DNA from: Leptolinea sp. UBA5203
GTDB taxonomy: Bacteria; Chloroflexota; Anaerolineae; Anaerolineales; Anaerolineaceae
Assembly: GCA_002412765.1 (NCBI GenBank)
Contig: DHVR01000043.1
Coordinates: 1-51,740, forward strand
DNA length: 51,740 bases
Direction of reading: 5' to 3'
Both the position numbers and the translations under genes were made by a program. Within the stretch, counting starts at the first letter, position 1; every line of letters begins with the position of its first letter. A model generated the notes under the pieces. That model was not told where the DNA came from, made no database searches, and worked only from the letters and a program-made list of their open reading frames with translations. Below are positions 16,395-25,699 of this stretch, one piece after another.

Positions 16395-16481
16395 CATTCC
16401 ACCTCATCAACATAGGAATTTAGAACCATTATATCTAATTTGTATTGCTCTTTTCGAGGGAAATAGAGTGACCAGCAAAAA

Positions 16482-18407
16482 TTAATATTCTTCCCATACG
16501 GAACGATAGGCGCCCGCAGCTTCAAAATATGTCACCATGCGCTGGTAAAACGGATGAATGGTAATCGTGGCACTGTCCCCGATAACAATCAGCTTGCGCC
16601 GTGCCCGTGTCATCGCCACATTCATACGGCGGATGTCTTCCAAAAAGCCAATTTCATTTTCCGGGTTGGAGCGAACCAGAGACACAATCACGGCCTCTTT
16701 CTCCCGCCCCTGAAAGCCGTCCACGCTGTCAATTTCCAGCAATGGATCCGGCAGCAGCGAACGCAATAAACGAACCTGTGCCCCATAGGGAGAGATAACT
16801 GCCAGTTGCGAGGAGGATAAGCCGGTATCCAACAAGGCATTTACTTTACGTACCACCAGCTGCGCTTCCTGTTCATTGAAACGGCTCTCGCCGTTGGGAT
16901 CCACTTTTTCATCATAACTGGCGCCTGCGGTGTCCACAAATTCCAATACAGTCTCGGTAATAATTTCCTCGCATAAACCAGGCAAATCACGCAACAAATG
17001 TTGGGCAACGCTGCCATCCGCTGTCAGACGGCCACCATAAAATTCGTTGCCGGAAAAAGCCATGATGTCCTGATGCATGCGATATTGCACGGTCAGTAAA
17101 CGGGAGGTGTGGTGTTCCAGTGTGCCAATCAAGCGTTCCATCATACTCATTTGCAAACCCTGGGCCGCCGCGGGTCGGGATACCACGGTGGGCGGTAATT
17201 GATAAGGATCTCCGGCCAGCACCAAGCGATCTGCATATTGCAACGGAATCCAAACCGCCGGTTCGATTCCCTGACTGGCTTCATCGAAAACACACCAATC
17301 AAAATGTAACTCCCGGATCATGGTATCATCCAGACCGGTAGCCGTGGCACACACGATTTGGGCATTATCCAGAATTCGTTTCGTGATCTGGCGTTCGATC
17401 TTTCTGGCTTCGGCATTTAATTGTTTGGCTTCCATGCGCAGTTCTTTTCGGCTGCCCGGTTCCGGTTTGGCCCGAGTATAGCGATCTGCCTGCCCATATA
17501 ATTGACGGGCTTCACGCATTAATTTCTGTACCAGTTTCATTTCAGGGTGGTTTTCCACCTGCTCATCGAGGGAAACACTGCGGTTCCCCGGCAGAACTCT
17601 GGCCGGATGGCCCAGACGCAAGGCTTTTTCCCCAGATGCCAGGAGTTGCTCCAATAAATTATCCACGCCCATATGGCTGGGCGCCACCGCCAATACGCGC
17701 TGTCCGCGATGCACCAATTGCCGGATGAGTTCCACCAGGGTGGTGGTTTTTCCCGTCCCCGGCGGGCCATGCAAAATCGCCAGGTCTTCAGCGCTTAAAG
17801 CAAACCGCACAGCTTCCACCTGGGATGGGTTTAGTCCATTATTAAAGGGCGCAAAATAGGAGGTGGTTTGATAACAAGCAGGTGACAAACCCAAAAGAAT
17901 GTCACGCAGATCAGCCAGACGAGAATTTCGCGCGGCACTGGCAACTTCCATCGCCTGGCGCATGCGCTGCCGGGAAATTTCATCCCCAGCCTTTTCTAAT
18001 CGGAAAGTAGGCGCCTCGCTTTCGCTGTCCAGCCAGGTGTCAATGGCAATTTGAATGGTATCCCGGTGTAAACGAGTTACAATCCCCCGCCAGCTTTGCA
18101 GGTCCTCTTTTTTAGAATTGGAGCGTTCCTCATACATTAATATAGGCGTGCCGACATTCAGGCGCGTCCACGGCAGCGATAAATTTTGATTTCGTTTACC
18201 CAGGGTTAAAATCGACCGTCCACCAAAACCGGAATCCTCTTCGCGGATCACGAGGGTATGCAAAAGAGTGCCGGATGCTTCAGCCTCGGAGGAAACATTC
18301 CGCTGAGCTTCGCGAATGGCAATTTCTTTCTCTGCTTCAGCTTCCAGCGCCAATAAGCGCTGAAAATGACTGAAATGGGCTTCAATGGTTTGAGTTGTGG
18401 ACGGCAT
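16482..18407 (-). CDS. SF1 DNA/RNA helicase (IGHMBP2/Dna2-like)
   Basis: A 641-residue superfamily-1B helicase. It has an N-terminal beta-barrel-like region (about 50-190), then Walker A GPPGTGKTTT (about 214), motif II VFDEAS (about 373), motif III GDPYQLPPTV, motif IV QYRMH, motif V VDGFQGREK and motif VI NVAMTRARRKL near the C-terminus. This is the set seen in IGHMBP2/Upf1-like bacterial proteins annotated 'AAA domain-containing helicase'. Insertion between motifs Ia and II (about 290-340, basic and coiled) is usual for the group. It follows the cyclophilin gene, with a hairpin in between. Confidence 0.93.
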   Translation of the reverse strand: MPSTTQTIEAHFSHFQRLLALEAEAEKEIAIREAQRNVSSEAEASGTLLHTLVIREEDSGFGGRSILTLGKRNQNLSLPWTRLNVGTPILMYEERSNSKKEDLQSWRGIVTRLHRDTIQIAIDTWLDSESEAPTFRLEKAGDEISRQRMRQAMEVASAARNSRLADLRDILLGLSPACYQTTSYFAPFNNGLNPSQVEAVRFALSAEDLAILHGPPGTGKTTTLVELIRQLVHRGQRVLAVAPSHMGVDNLLEQLLASGEKALRLGHPARVLPGNRSVSLDEQVENHPEMKLVQKLMREARQLYGQADRYTRAKPEPGSRKELRMEAKQLNAEARKIERQITKRILDNAQIVCATATGLDDTMIRELHFDWCVFDEASQGIEPAVWIPLQYADRLVLAGDPYQLPPTVVSRPAAAQGLQMSMMERLIGTLEHHTSRLLTVQYRMHQDIMAFSGNEFYGGRLTADGSVAQHLLRDLPGLCEEIITETVLEFVDTAGASYDEKVDPNGESRFNEQEAQLVVRKVNALLDTGLSSSQLAVISPYGAQVRLLRSLLPDPLLEIDSVDGFQGREKEAVIVSLVRSNPENEIGFLEDIRRMNVAMTRARRKLIVIGDSATITIHPFYQRMVTYFEAAGAYRSVWEEY

Positions 18408-18433
18408 ACCAATTTTCCGATTATTTTCTCAGG

Positions 18434-18464
18434 TGGAGATCATCAAAGAAGGATGATCTCCACA
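18434..18464 (-). terminator. Hairpin between the cyclophilin and helicase genes
   Basis: A perfect 12-bp stem (GTGGAGATCATC at 18434-18445 with GATGATCTCCAC at 18453-18464) and a 7-base loop. There is no T-run on the minus strand (CTGAGAAAAT follows), so it may pause or stabilise rather than terminate. Confidence 0.55.
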
Positions 18465-18498
18465 TTGCATGCATATTAAAGCTAATTTCTTTGGTTTG

Positions 18499-19251
18499 TT
18501 ATTTTTCCGTAATCACAACGGATTCAATAACATCCCCACTGAAATTAGGATTTTGATCTGGATCGCGGCGGGTGATTCCATTGACTACATCCATCCCCTC
18601 TGTCACCTGTCCAAAAATGGTGTAACCGCCATTCAGAAACTCGGCAGGGGCAAAGGTAATGAAGAATTGGCTTCCGTTGGTATCCCTTCCGGCATTGGCC
18701 ATGGCAACAACACCAGCCTTGTCAAAGGTCAGGTCGCTGTCTTCATTGAAAAACTGATAACCTGGTCCACCGCCGCCGGTTCCGGTTGGGTCGCCACCCT
18801 GAGCCATAAATCCTTCCAATACGCGATGAAAGGTTAGGCCGTCAAAATATCCTTCGCGGGCTAAAAATACGAAACTATTCACCGTGATGGGTGCTTTATC
18901 TGCATGCAATTGAATGACAAACTCACCGCCTTTGGCCATCTTAAATGTCGCCAGATAGGTCTTGGTAACATCAATTTGCATATCCGGGGCCTTACTATAT
19001 TGCTTGGCTTCTTTGACTGGGGATTCAACAGCAGCTGGTATATCGGTTGCAGCAGAATTTTCAGGTTTGACTGGGATAGGCGTCTGCACCGCAGCCTCAG
19101 TTTTTCTTGCAGCTTGTGAAGAAACAATCAGCCCGATAATTACGGCAACTGCCACGATGATAGCCGCAATACTGAGGATACGATACAGCTTTTTATGATC
19201 TTTTTTTTGATGATGACGATTGGATTTAGTTGCGCGTTTTCTGCTGGTCAT
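18499..19251 (-). CDS. Membrane-anchored cyclophilin-type peptidyl-prolyl isomerase
   Basis: A 250-residue prolyl isomerase. A basic N-terminus (RKRATKSNRHHQKKDHKK) is followed by one transmembrane helix (about 27-47), then a Pro/Ala/Glu-rich linker, then a cyclophilin domain from about residue 90: FHRVLEGFMAQGGDPTGTGGGGPGY, GVVAMANAGRDTNGSQFFIT and LNGGYTIFGQVTEGMDVVNGI. The catalytic arginine of the FHRV motif and the Gln/Phe residues are kept. It probably acts outside the membrane on exported proteins. GAGG sits six bases before the ATG at 19251; longer in-frame starts to 19308 lack this. Confidence 0.93.
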   Translation of the reverse strand: MTSRKRATKSNRHHQKKDHKKLYRILSIAAIIVAVAVIIGLIVSSQAARKTEAAVQTPIPVKPENSAATDIPAAVESPVKEAKQYSKAPDMQIDVTKTYLATFKMAKGGEFVIQLHADKAPITVNSFVFLAREGYFDGLTFHRVLEGFMAQGGDPTGTGGGGPGYQFFNEDSDLTFDKAGVVAMANAGRDTNGSQFFITFAPAEFLNGGYTIFGQVTEGMDVVNGITRRDPDQNPNFSGDVIESVVITEK

Positions 19252-19302
19252 TTTTATCCTCGATTTTAATTTCATTTTTGCAATCCACACAATATCCTTG
19301 CA

Positions 19303-19319
19303 AATCATTAATGATTATA
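19303..19319 (-). promoter_or_regulatory. Possible cyclophilin promoter with palindrome
   Basis: On the minus strand TATAAT (19319-19314) overlaps the perfect 14-base palindrome AATCATTAATGATT (19303-19316). No good -35 box is visible. The overlap would suit a repressor, but AT-rich palindromes arise easily. Confidence 0.35.
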
Positions 19320-19370
19320 CGAGGAAATCAAGGCGGATAGGGGTGTATTTACTCAAGGAATATTTCACTA

Positions 19371-19405
19371 GAAAAGAAATTCCCCCATCCAATGATGAGG
19401 GAATT
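19371..19405 (-). terminator. Terminator of the YegP-like gene
   Basis: AATTCCCTCATC and GATGGGGGAATT on the minus strand form a 12-bp stem with one mismatch and a 4-base loop (19378-19405), followed by TCTTTTC. Confidence 0.75.
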
Positions 19406-19443
19406 AATAAACACAGGGTGTTTATGCGCAGAATTGATGAAAA

Positions 19444-19779
19444 CTATAACGTCTGGTCATCAATCTCGGCTTTGGCGGCATTTTCCATCACGGAAGATAT
19501 ACCATTCTCCATAGCAGCCGGTGAAGAATAGGTTTCGCTCTTCCCAATGATTTCACCATTTCCGGCTTTAAGCACAAAAAAGGGCTGGCCCTTGCTGGTT
19601 TCTTTTCGTTCGAAACGATCTTCAATCACAGAATTTTTCTTTACCGATTCAATACCATTTAGTGCACTGGCTTTGGCTTTATAAGTTTCACTGGTTAAGA
19701 TAATTTGTCCGTTGCCTGCTTTGAGGTTAAACATAAATTGATCGCCAGCGGCTTTCTTTAATTCAAATTTTGCTGCCAT
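19444..19779 (-). CDS. YegP-family (DUF1508) protein
   Basis: A 111-residue protein made of two tandem DUF1508 repeats of about 48 residues. Each has the core FxLKAGNGxII...SETY: FMFNLKAGNGQIILTSETY in the first and FFVLKAGNGEIIGKSETY in the second, each followed by a helix (NGIESVKKN, NGISSVMEN). The family is small, cytoplasmic and of unknown function. AGGAGGAG lies just upstream of the ATG at 19779, and a TATAAT lies 30-odd bases further up (19816-19811). Complete and typical in length. Confidence 0.92.
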   Translation of the reverse strand: MAAKFELKKAAGDQFMFNLKAGNGQIILTSETYKAKASALNGIESVKKNSVIEDRFERKETSKGQPFFVLKAGNGEIIGKSETYSSPAAMENGISSVMENAAKAEIDDQTL

Positions 19780-19896
19780 ATTACTCCTCCTGATAATCTT
19801 ATATAAAATAATTATATTGCAAAATGAGCATAAGCATAGCTAAAAATCAAATCTGATTTTTATTTGGGATTTATCGGCATCAAATTGAAATGGGAT

Positions 19897-20970
19897 TCAA
19901 AACAAAGGCGGCTGATATTGCATGCCGGACCCTGTTTTCTCATGGTCCAGCAGCCACTGCTTGCGCCACACTCCGCCTGCATACCCGCACAAGTCACCAT
20001 CGGATCGAATCACCCGGTGGCAGGGAACAACAATCGCCAACCGGTTTTTTCCGTTTGCGTGCCCAACTGCCCGTGAGGCTGCCGGATTCCCCAAAGCAGC
20101 GGCCAATTGCGCATAGGACCAGGTCTCTCCAGGCGGAATCTTTTTCAAAATATTCCAGACAGAACATTCAAATGGCGTGCCAAATTCCACCAGGGGCACA
20201 GAAAACTTAAAAGAGTCCCCCAGAAAATAAGCTCGTAACTCTTTTTCAATTTGTTCCAGGATAGGATGATTCCCAGGGACCATACTGCACATTAATTGCT
20301 GGCGCACCAAGCCCATTTCAGCTTCCAAGCCACGCCGATTTACGAATTCCAGCAAATGCAGGCCTTCATCATCCGCCATAGCCACCATTCCTCCCAGAGG
20401 GGTATCGATCCAACGTACCATTAACTTGCGGATCGAGCCCGCCTGATTTGGAGAAGCGCCAAAGAATTGTTTAAACGCCTCCCAAAATCCACTGGCAGAA
20501 GCAAATCCGTGATCCACTTGAGCGGAAAGCACGGAAGACCCACGCTGGATTTCATGTAAAGCGGACCCCATTCTTTGGGCACGCTGATAAGTTTGAAAAG
20601 TCATGCCGTATACCCGTTGAAATTGACGGCGGGCAGTTGAAGGGTCGATGTTCATCTCTTTTAAGTCCTGATTGCTAATTTTTAAAGAAGGCGTCTGTTC
20701 AATCCTTTGGGTGAGTTTCTCCACCAAATCCGGTTTGGATTGAATCCAATCCAAAGGATGGCAGCGTTTACAGGCACGGAAACCCGCTTGAATGGCTTCA
20801 GCCGTGTTGCTGAAAAATCGGATATTCTCACGTTTCGGTTTACGGGCAGTACATGTCGGCCTGCAGAAGATGCCGGTGGTTTTTACTGCCACATAAAATA
20901 ACCCTTCAAAATCGGAATCGCGATTCATGAAGGCTTCATATAAAACAGAATCCGGCGGGAGCGTAACCAT
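19897..20970 (-). CDS. ada: Ada: DNA methylphosphotriester/O6-methylguanine methyltransferase and regulator
   Basis: A 357-residue three-domain Ada protein. The N-terminal zinc domain has C36, C40, C67 and C70 (FCRPTCTARK and ACKRCHP) with the spacing of E. coli Ada C38/C42/C69/C72; the first accepts methyl from phosphotriesters. An AraC-type helix-turn-helix lies at about 80-175. The C-terminal O6-alkylguanine transferase domain has the acceptor C317 in PCHRVI, the arginine helix SRAVGHANGKN, and the downstream GYAGG. It repairs alkylated DNA and, once methylated, should activate its own transcription. No separate alkA is present here. An extended -10 sits seven bases from the ATG, so the mRNA may be leaderless. 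Confidence 0.96.
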   Translation of the reverse strand: MVTLPPDSVLYEAFMNRDSDFEGLFYVAVKTTGIFCRPTCTARKPKRENIRFFSNTAEAIQAGFRACKRCHPLDWIQSKPDLVEKLTQRIEQTPSLKISNQDLKEMNIDPSTARRQFQRVYGMTFQTYQRAQRMGSALHEIQRGSSVLSAQVDHGFASASGFWEAFKQFFGASPNQAGSIRKLMVRWIDTPLGGMVAMADDEGLHLLEFVNRRGLEAEMGLVRQQLMCSMVPGNHPILEQIEKELRAYFLGDSFKFSVPLVEFGTPFECSVWNILKKIPPGETWSYAQLAAALGNPAASRAVGHANGKNRLAIVVPCHRVIRSDGDLCGYAGGVWRKQWLLDHEKTGSGMQYQPPLF

Positions 20971-20976
20971 AGATGC

Positions 20977-20985
20977 AGTATACCA
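20977..20985 (-). promoter_or_regulatory. Extended -10 of ada, predicting a leaderless mRNA
   Basis: On the minus strand TGGTATACT ends at 20977, six bases before the ATG at 20970, so the usual start point seven bases downstream is the A of the ATG. No ribosome-binding site lies before the ATG. The -35 position (21005-21000) reads ATGCAA, a weak match. Confidence 0.6.
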
Positions 20986-21083
20986 GCCTCAATCCGTGAT
21001 TGCATTCGATTTTGAGGCAGGGAATTTTAAATTTCATAAATGATTTAAGGAGGTGGTTTAAGTTAATTGCAAAATAATCCTAT

Positions 21084-22313
21084 CTACACCACCCAGGTCA
21101 ACCAGGCGATGGAAATAACCAAAGTTATCAAAGTAATCAACATACCTGATTTGGTATACTCCCAAAAGCTGAGGTTCACCCGCCAGCGTGCCGCGGATTC
21201 CGCCACAATCAGATTGGCTACAGATCCCAATAAAGTCAGGTTTCCAGCCAAAGTTGAGGAGGCGGCCAACGTCAACCATCCCAAGCGGGCATCGGTCATC
21301 ACCAAGACAATCGGTTTTAGTAATAAAACTGCCGGCACATTGGAGACCAAATTGCTCAGCACCCCCGATATCAAGCTCAAATTCCATACCTGGATGCGAT
21401 CCACCCAAACTTTTGGGTCAAACAATAAATTCATCGCCCCGCTTGTTTCCAATGAACCACTGACCACAAATAAAGCAGCAAAGAAAACCAGCAAACTCCA
21501 ATCAAATTCAGCAAAAACCAGATGCGGTTGATAGCGCCGGGTAATCAATAACGCATTGGCAGCCAGGAAAGCAGCCAGGGCAACTGGCGCGCCCAGAAGC
21601 ATGGCAATCAGCATACCCAGGATGATAAGTGAGGTTTTAATTAGCGTGGGTTTCGACGGTGCTGTTTCGGCTTCCATTCCGCTTATCAGTTCGAAAGGTT
21701 GTTTGAATTCAAAAGAATAGGTTTTTATCAAAACCAACCAGATCACCCCCAAACCCAACATAGCAATTGGGGTGAGCGCCATGGCAAATTCCAGATAGGA
21801 TAAACCGGAGGCTACACCCACGATCATGTTTTGCGGATTGCCGGTCAGGGTGGCGACAGACCCCACATTGGAAGCCGTAGCTAGGGCGATAAGATAGGGT
21901 ATTGGGTTGCGTTTTAACCGATCCATGAGACTCAGGATTAAGGGCGTAAACATCAGACAAATGGTGTCATTTAAAAAGAGAGCCGATAGGAAACCCACCA
22001 GCACAATTTCCACCGCCAGAAAAACGCGCGGCGTTTTGGAAAAACGAATCAAGGTTTTGCTGGCCAGGGTGAAAAATCCGGAAAATTTCAAATTCGCATT
22101 GAGAATCATCATACTGAACAATAAAATCAACGTGTTGAAATCAAGATAAGCGGAGAGCTGATCAAATTGAATTTGTTGGGTAACAACAAGCAAAGCCACC
22201 CCCATTAAGGCAATGGTGGTGCGATTGCTTCGAATAATGGGATATCTGCCAATGGCGATCCCAACAAAAGTAATCCCGACAATCAGGAGGGTTATATAGG
22301 GGTTCTGAGACAT
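21084..22313 (-). CDS. SLC13/ArsB-NhaD-type anion permease
   Basis: A 409-residue membrane protein with about 11 helices and two similar halves, in the ion-transporter superfamily with ArsB, NhaD and the SLC13/YbiR anion permeases. Characteristic are FLNDTICLMFTPLIL (about 113-127) and the polar hairpin VGSVATLTGNPQNMIVG in the first half, matched by SNVPAVLLLKPIV and LTLLGSVANLIVAESA in the second. Substrate (arsenite, carboxylate or other anion) cannot be read. No ars genes are nearby. The gene diverges from the MalT-like regulator gene, and its -10 is only seven bases from the ATG. Confidence 0.85.
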   Translation of the reverse strand: MSQNPYITLLIVGITFVGIAIGRYPIIRSNRTTIALMGVALLVVTQQIQFDQLSAYLDFNTLILLFSMMILNANLKFSGFFTLASKTLIRFSKTPRVFLAVEIVLVGFLSALFLNDTICLMFTPLILSLMDRLKRNPIPYLIALATASNVGSVATLTGNPQNMIVGVASGLSYLEFAMALTPIAMLGLGVIWLVLIKTYSFEFKQPFELISGMEAETAPSKPTLIKTSLIILGMLIAMLLGAPVALAAFLAANALLITRRYQPHLVFAEFDWSLLVFFAALFVVSGSLETSGAMNLLFDPKVWVDRIQVWNLSLISGVLSNLVSNVPAVLLLKPIVLVMTDARLGWLTLAASSTLAGNLTLLGSVANLIVAESAARWRVNLSFWEYTKSGMLITLITLVISIAWLTWVV

Positions 22314-22320
22314 AATTCGA

Positions 22321-22329
22321 ATTATATCA
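22321..22329 (-). promoter_or_regulatory. Extended -10 of the anion permease gene
   Basis: On the minus strand TGATATAAT is a perfect extended -10. Its last base (22321) is eight bases from the A of the ATG at 22313, leaving at most a one-base leader. There is no ribosome-binding site. A weak TTTTGG sits at the 17-bp -35 position. Confidence 0.6.
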
Positions 22330-22424
22330 GCTTCGACAAATCCCCAAAAATTGCGTTCTCCATTACAATAAAACGTACCTCTGGTGAATCAAACTTGAAG
22401 CAATGGACCGATCAAAGTGAGCCC

Positions 22425-25040
22425 ATGGTTATCACGACGAAAATTTTCCTGCCCTTTCGAACAACCAATAACATTCCACGCCGCTCCCTGGCAGCCCGCC
22501 TACTGGATGCCTGGCAAAACCGTATTCCCTTCCTTCTGATTTCAGCCCCTCCAGGGTACGGAAAATCTACCTTGTTGGCGGATTGGATTCGAGATAACGC
22601 CATCCCGACAGCCTGGGTTTCGCTGGATGAGAATGATAACGAGTTCGAATCTTTCCTCCAGGTACTCATTCTGTCGATTAAACAACATCTACCCTGCATT
22701 GAATCCATCCTGGTCATTCTCAATGGGCCGCAACAGGTTCATGAAGAAATTCTATTCGCGGAAATTATTAATCATTTAATCCAGCTTCAGGAGCAGCTCT
22801 TATTGGTTTTGGATGATTACCATGTTATCCAAAATTCAAAAATTCATGCCCTGGTTCAATTCCTGCTGGAACATCAGCCGCCTCAATTACAAATTACTAT
22901 CCTCACCCGGTCTGATCCGCCATTCAATCTGGCGCGCATGCGGGCCCGCCGGCAAATGGTTGAAATCCGTCAAAATGAATTAAGTTTCAGCGAAGATGAA
23001 AGCCGGCACTTACTACTGGATGTTCTGCACCTTCCCCTAGAGGAAGATCAACTCAAGGAATTAGCCCATCGAACCGAGGGGTGGGCGGTAGGCCTACATT
23101 TAGCTGCCGTCTCTTTAAAAGAGCATAAAGATCCATCCACCTTCATCACCCAATTCAGTGGATCGCACCGCTTTGTGATCGATTATCTGACCAGTGAAAT
23201 ACTATCCACCCTGTCAGGCGAATTGCGTGCCTTTGTGTGTCAATCTGCTGTACTGAATCGTTTCTCCGTCCCGTTATTGGAGAATGTTTTCTCAATAGAG
23301 GATGGTCGCGAGTTGCTCTCACAGGTGGAATCCTTGAACCTGTTCATGATCCCTTTGGATGAAAACCGTGAGTGGTACAGGTATCATCATTTGATTTCCA
23401 CCCTCTTTCAAGCCGAAATTCATACGGATGAGATTCAACGGATCAAACAGCGTGCCGCTCTATGGTTTGATGAACAGAACAATCCCATCGAAGCCATTCA
23501 ATTGGCTTTTGATAGCCAATCCCTGGATCTGGCCTGCCAGTTCATCCGAAAATCCGTCATCCAGATGGCGGAAAGCGGCAGACTAAGCACAGCCTTGCAT
23601 TGGTTGGATCGGCTCCCACCGGACGTATTGACACAAAATCCTGATTTGGCAGTCATTCGTGTTTGGCTCCTAATTTATAATGGGCGTTTCCAACATGCCT
23701 TCCAGGCCATGCAAGAACTGGAAACCTCATCCAAAGACAGAACTATTCCGCTGGATTTGCCGATGCAAGGGATGTTGCTCGGCATCAAAGCCTGGAGCCA
23801 GACCATTTTCGGACACAAGATGGATTTGGAGAATCTTCAGCTTGCCTATAGCATGATGGGGAAGGAGTATGCTTTTTTTTCTCCTTTAATGCTTCTGGCC
23901 TTGGGACAGGCTCAAAAGGAATCCAATCAGGTTGATGAAGCCCGACACAGTTTTGAGCAGGGTGTTGCCCTGACTGAAAAAGCGATAAACCCGGTTACAA
24001 ATCTAATTCTACGGAATAATCTAGCGTTTTTGTTAAACGGGATCGGGGAACGGCAGGCAGCCCTCCAGATCTGTGAAGAAGGTATTTCACGTCACAGCGA
24101 TGCTGAAGGTTCACCAGGATTATTAGCCGGAATTCCCATGATCGCTTATGGTTGTTTGCTTTATCAAAACGGGGACCTGCCTTTAAGTGAAATGTTCTTA
24201 ACAAAAAGCATTCATCTGGTGCGCCGGTTGGGATTGACAGAAATTCTGAGTTCGCCGGCGACGCAAATATTGCAGTTTCTATATTGTGATCAAGCCCGCT
24301 TTGATGAAGCCCTGGCCCTGAATCAGGAAACTCGTCAACAAGCACTCAAGGCGGGGATGGCTGCTGCGGCTGCATTTTCCGATTTAATGCACGCATGGAT
24401 TAGTTATCGTCAAGGGAATCAAGCCGTTGTACTCCACTGGATCGAGAAACATCCTCTAAATCTAAAGGATGCCAAGGAAGCAGGCAAGTTGTTTGAAGTA
24501 TTATTGCATGCACGATCACTGGGAGATAACGGGGAGGGGGATCAGGGATTACAGCTCCTCAACAAGATGGAAAAAGTAACTTTTCAGGCGAACCGCACGA
24601 TGGATTGGATCCAGGTTAAATTGAACCAGGCCATTCTTTTACAACAGGTTGGTAAGCCAAAAGAAGCACAAGGAGCCTTTAAAACCGCTCTTGAAAAAGC
24701 GGATTCCATGCAGTATCACCAGGCTTTATTGCAGGAAAGAAAATCCATTTCCCCGTTGATCCATTCTTATCCAAACGCACTCCCTTCCTGGATGCTGCAA
24801 ATGAATCCTACACCAATCCCGGAAAAGAAGAACCAGCAGATCCTCATCAACCCGCCCAGCGAGCGCGAGATGGAAATTCTTCGTCTGGTGTCAGCAGGTT
24901 TGAGTAATTCGGAAATTGCAGATCGCCTATTCATCACGGTTGGCACGACAAAATGGCATCTGAATCATATATACGCCAAATTGGGAGCCACCCGTAGAAC
25001 CGATGCCATCGTTAAAGCCAGGGAATACGGACTTTTTTAA
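22425..25040 (+). CDS. MalT-like LuxR-family transcriptional regulator (STAND ATPase)
   Basis: An 871-residue signal-transduction ATPase of the MalT type. From the N-terminus: a TTKIFLP opening typical of the family, Walker A APPGYGKST (about 40-48), Walker B LLLVLDDYHVI (about 125), the TEGWAVGLHLAA sensor helix, a long array of TPR-like helices (about 370-780), and a C-terminal LuxR helix-turn-helix (SEREMEILRLVSAGLSNSEIA, then TKWHLNHIYAKLG). I use ATG 22425, where MVITTKIFLP matches family starts; a TTG at 22395 extends it by ten residues. It is divergent from the anion permease and followed by a lipoprotein gene, a possible target. The inducer is unknown. Confidence 0.92.
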   Translation: MVITTKIFLPFRTTNNIPRRSLAARLLDAWQNRIPFLLISAPPGYGKSTLLADWIRDNAIPTAWVSLDENDNEFESFLQVLILSIKQHLPCIESILVILNGPQQVHEEILFAEIINHLIQLQEQLLLVLDDYHVIQNSKIHALVQFLLEHQPPQLQITILTRSDPPFNLARMRARRQMVEIRQNELSFSEDESRHLLLDVLHLPLEEDQLKELAHRTEGWAVGLHLAAVSLKEHKDPSTFITQFSGSHRFVIDYLTSEILSTLSGELRAFVCQSAVLNRFSVPLLENVFSIEDGRELLSQVESLNLFMIPLDENREWYRYHHLISTLFQAEIHTDEIQRIKQRAALWFDEQNNPIEAIQLAFDSQSLDLACQFIRKSVIQMAESGRLSTALHWLDRLPPDVLTQNPDLAVIRVWLLIYNGRFQHAFQAMQELETSSKDRTIPLDLPMQGMLLGIKAWSQTIFGHKMDLENLQLAYSMMGKEYAFFSPLMLLALGQAQKESNQVDEARHSFEQGVALTEKAINPVTNLILRNNLAFLLNGIGERQAALQICEEGISRHSDAEGSPGLLAGIPMIAYGCLLYQNGDLPLSEMFLTKSIHLVRRLGLTEILSSPATQILQFLYCDQARFDEALALNQETRQQALKAGMAAAAAFSDLMHAWISYRQGNQAVVLHWIEKHPLNLKDAKEAGKLFEVLLHARSLGDNGEGDQGLQLLNKMEKVTFQANRTMDWIQVKLNQAILLQQVGKPKEAQGAFKTALEKADSMQYHQALLQERKSISPLIHSYPNALPSWMLQMNPTPIPEKKNQQILINPPSEREMEILRLVSAGLSNSEIADRLFITVGTTKWHLNHIYAKLGATRRTDAIVKAREYGLF

Positions 25041-25151
25041 CCCCATCTGATTCTGATTAAACCTAACTTAAGACAGGTCTCAAGCCTAACCTCCTCAGGA
25101 TATATTTCATGTCGTAGGACACAATGAAATGAATCAAACGGAGGTTATTTC

Positions 25152-25682
25152 ATGAACACAAATTTTTCTTCTAAAATCATCTTTTTCTTTTCGATCCTAA
25201 GCCTATTTTGCCTGGCAGGTTGTTCCACCCCATCCATTTTAATAAATCCCAATAACAATCTGGAAAAAATTTGCTCCTTTGATATTCCCGAGGGTTACGA
25301 ATTGCAATTTGTAGTTGAATTGGACGGCAACCCTATGATCAGTATGAACGGACCGGAAGCATCCGATCACATCTATCTGGTGCAGCTTCCAGAGGGTGTG
25401 GAAATTAATCTAGACGATCTGGATCAACCCATCGGGGTGATGGTCGGCCGCCAGGAGATTAATGCCAATGAGACGACCATGGTGGAACGGAAAACTGTCT
25501 CCATTTGCGGGCAGGATGTCTCCTTAATGGTCAGTGAAGGCGTTAATTCTGAGAACCAGCCGTACAGGCAAAACACGGCCGTTTTCCAAGGGAAAAATGG
25601 TCTTGCTTTGGTCAATCTTAGCGCAACCGTCGAGCGATGGAATCAACCCCTTGTGGATGGGTTTCTGGCTTCTTTCCAGTAA
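25152..25682 (+). CDS. Lipoprotein of unknown function
   Basis: A 176-residue secreted protein. The signal peptide (about 1-23) ends in the lipobox LAGC, with C24 the lipid-bearing residue. The mature part is beta-rich, opening with CSFDIPEGYELQF and containing SDHIYLVQLPEGV, and ends with LVDGFLASFQ. Two cysteines (in ICSFDIP and SICGQD) could form a disulphide. I do not recognise a family. GGAGG lies upstream of the ATG at 25152. It is followed after 17 bases by the VDQAAL protein gene, so the genes from here to 26625 are probably one transcript. Confidence 0.8.
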   Translation: MNTNFSSKIIFFFSILSLFCLAGCSTPSILINPNNNLEKICSFDIPEGYELQFVVELDGNPMISMNGPEASDHIYLVQLPEGVEINLDDLDQPIGVMVGRQEINANETTMVERKTVSICGQDVSLMVSEGVNSENQPYRQNTAVFQGKNGLALVNLSATVERWNQPLVDGFLASFQ

Positions 25683-25699
25683 TCTACCTGATTCGTCTC

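Noticed and set aside
16482..18407. SF1 helicase as part of an anti-phage defence system
   Set aside because: It stands between a cyclophilin and a DUF1801 gene with no nuclease, methylase or other defence gene nearby; a housekeeping role is simpler.
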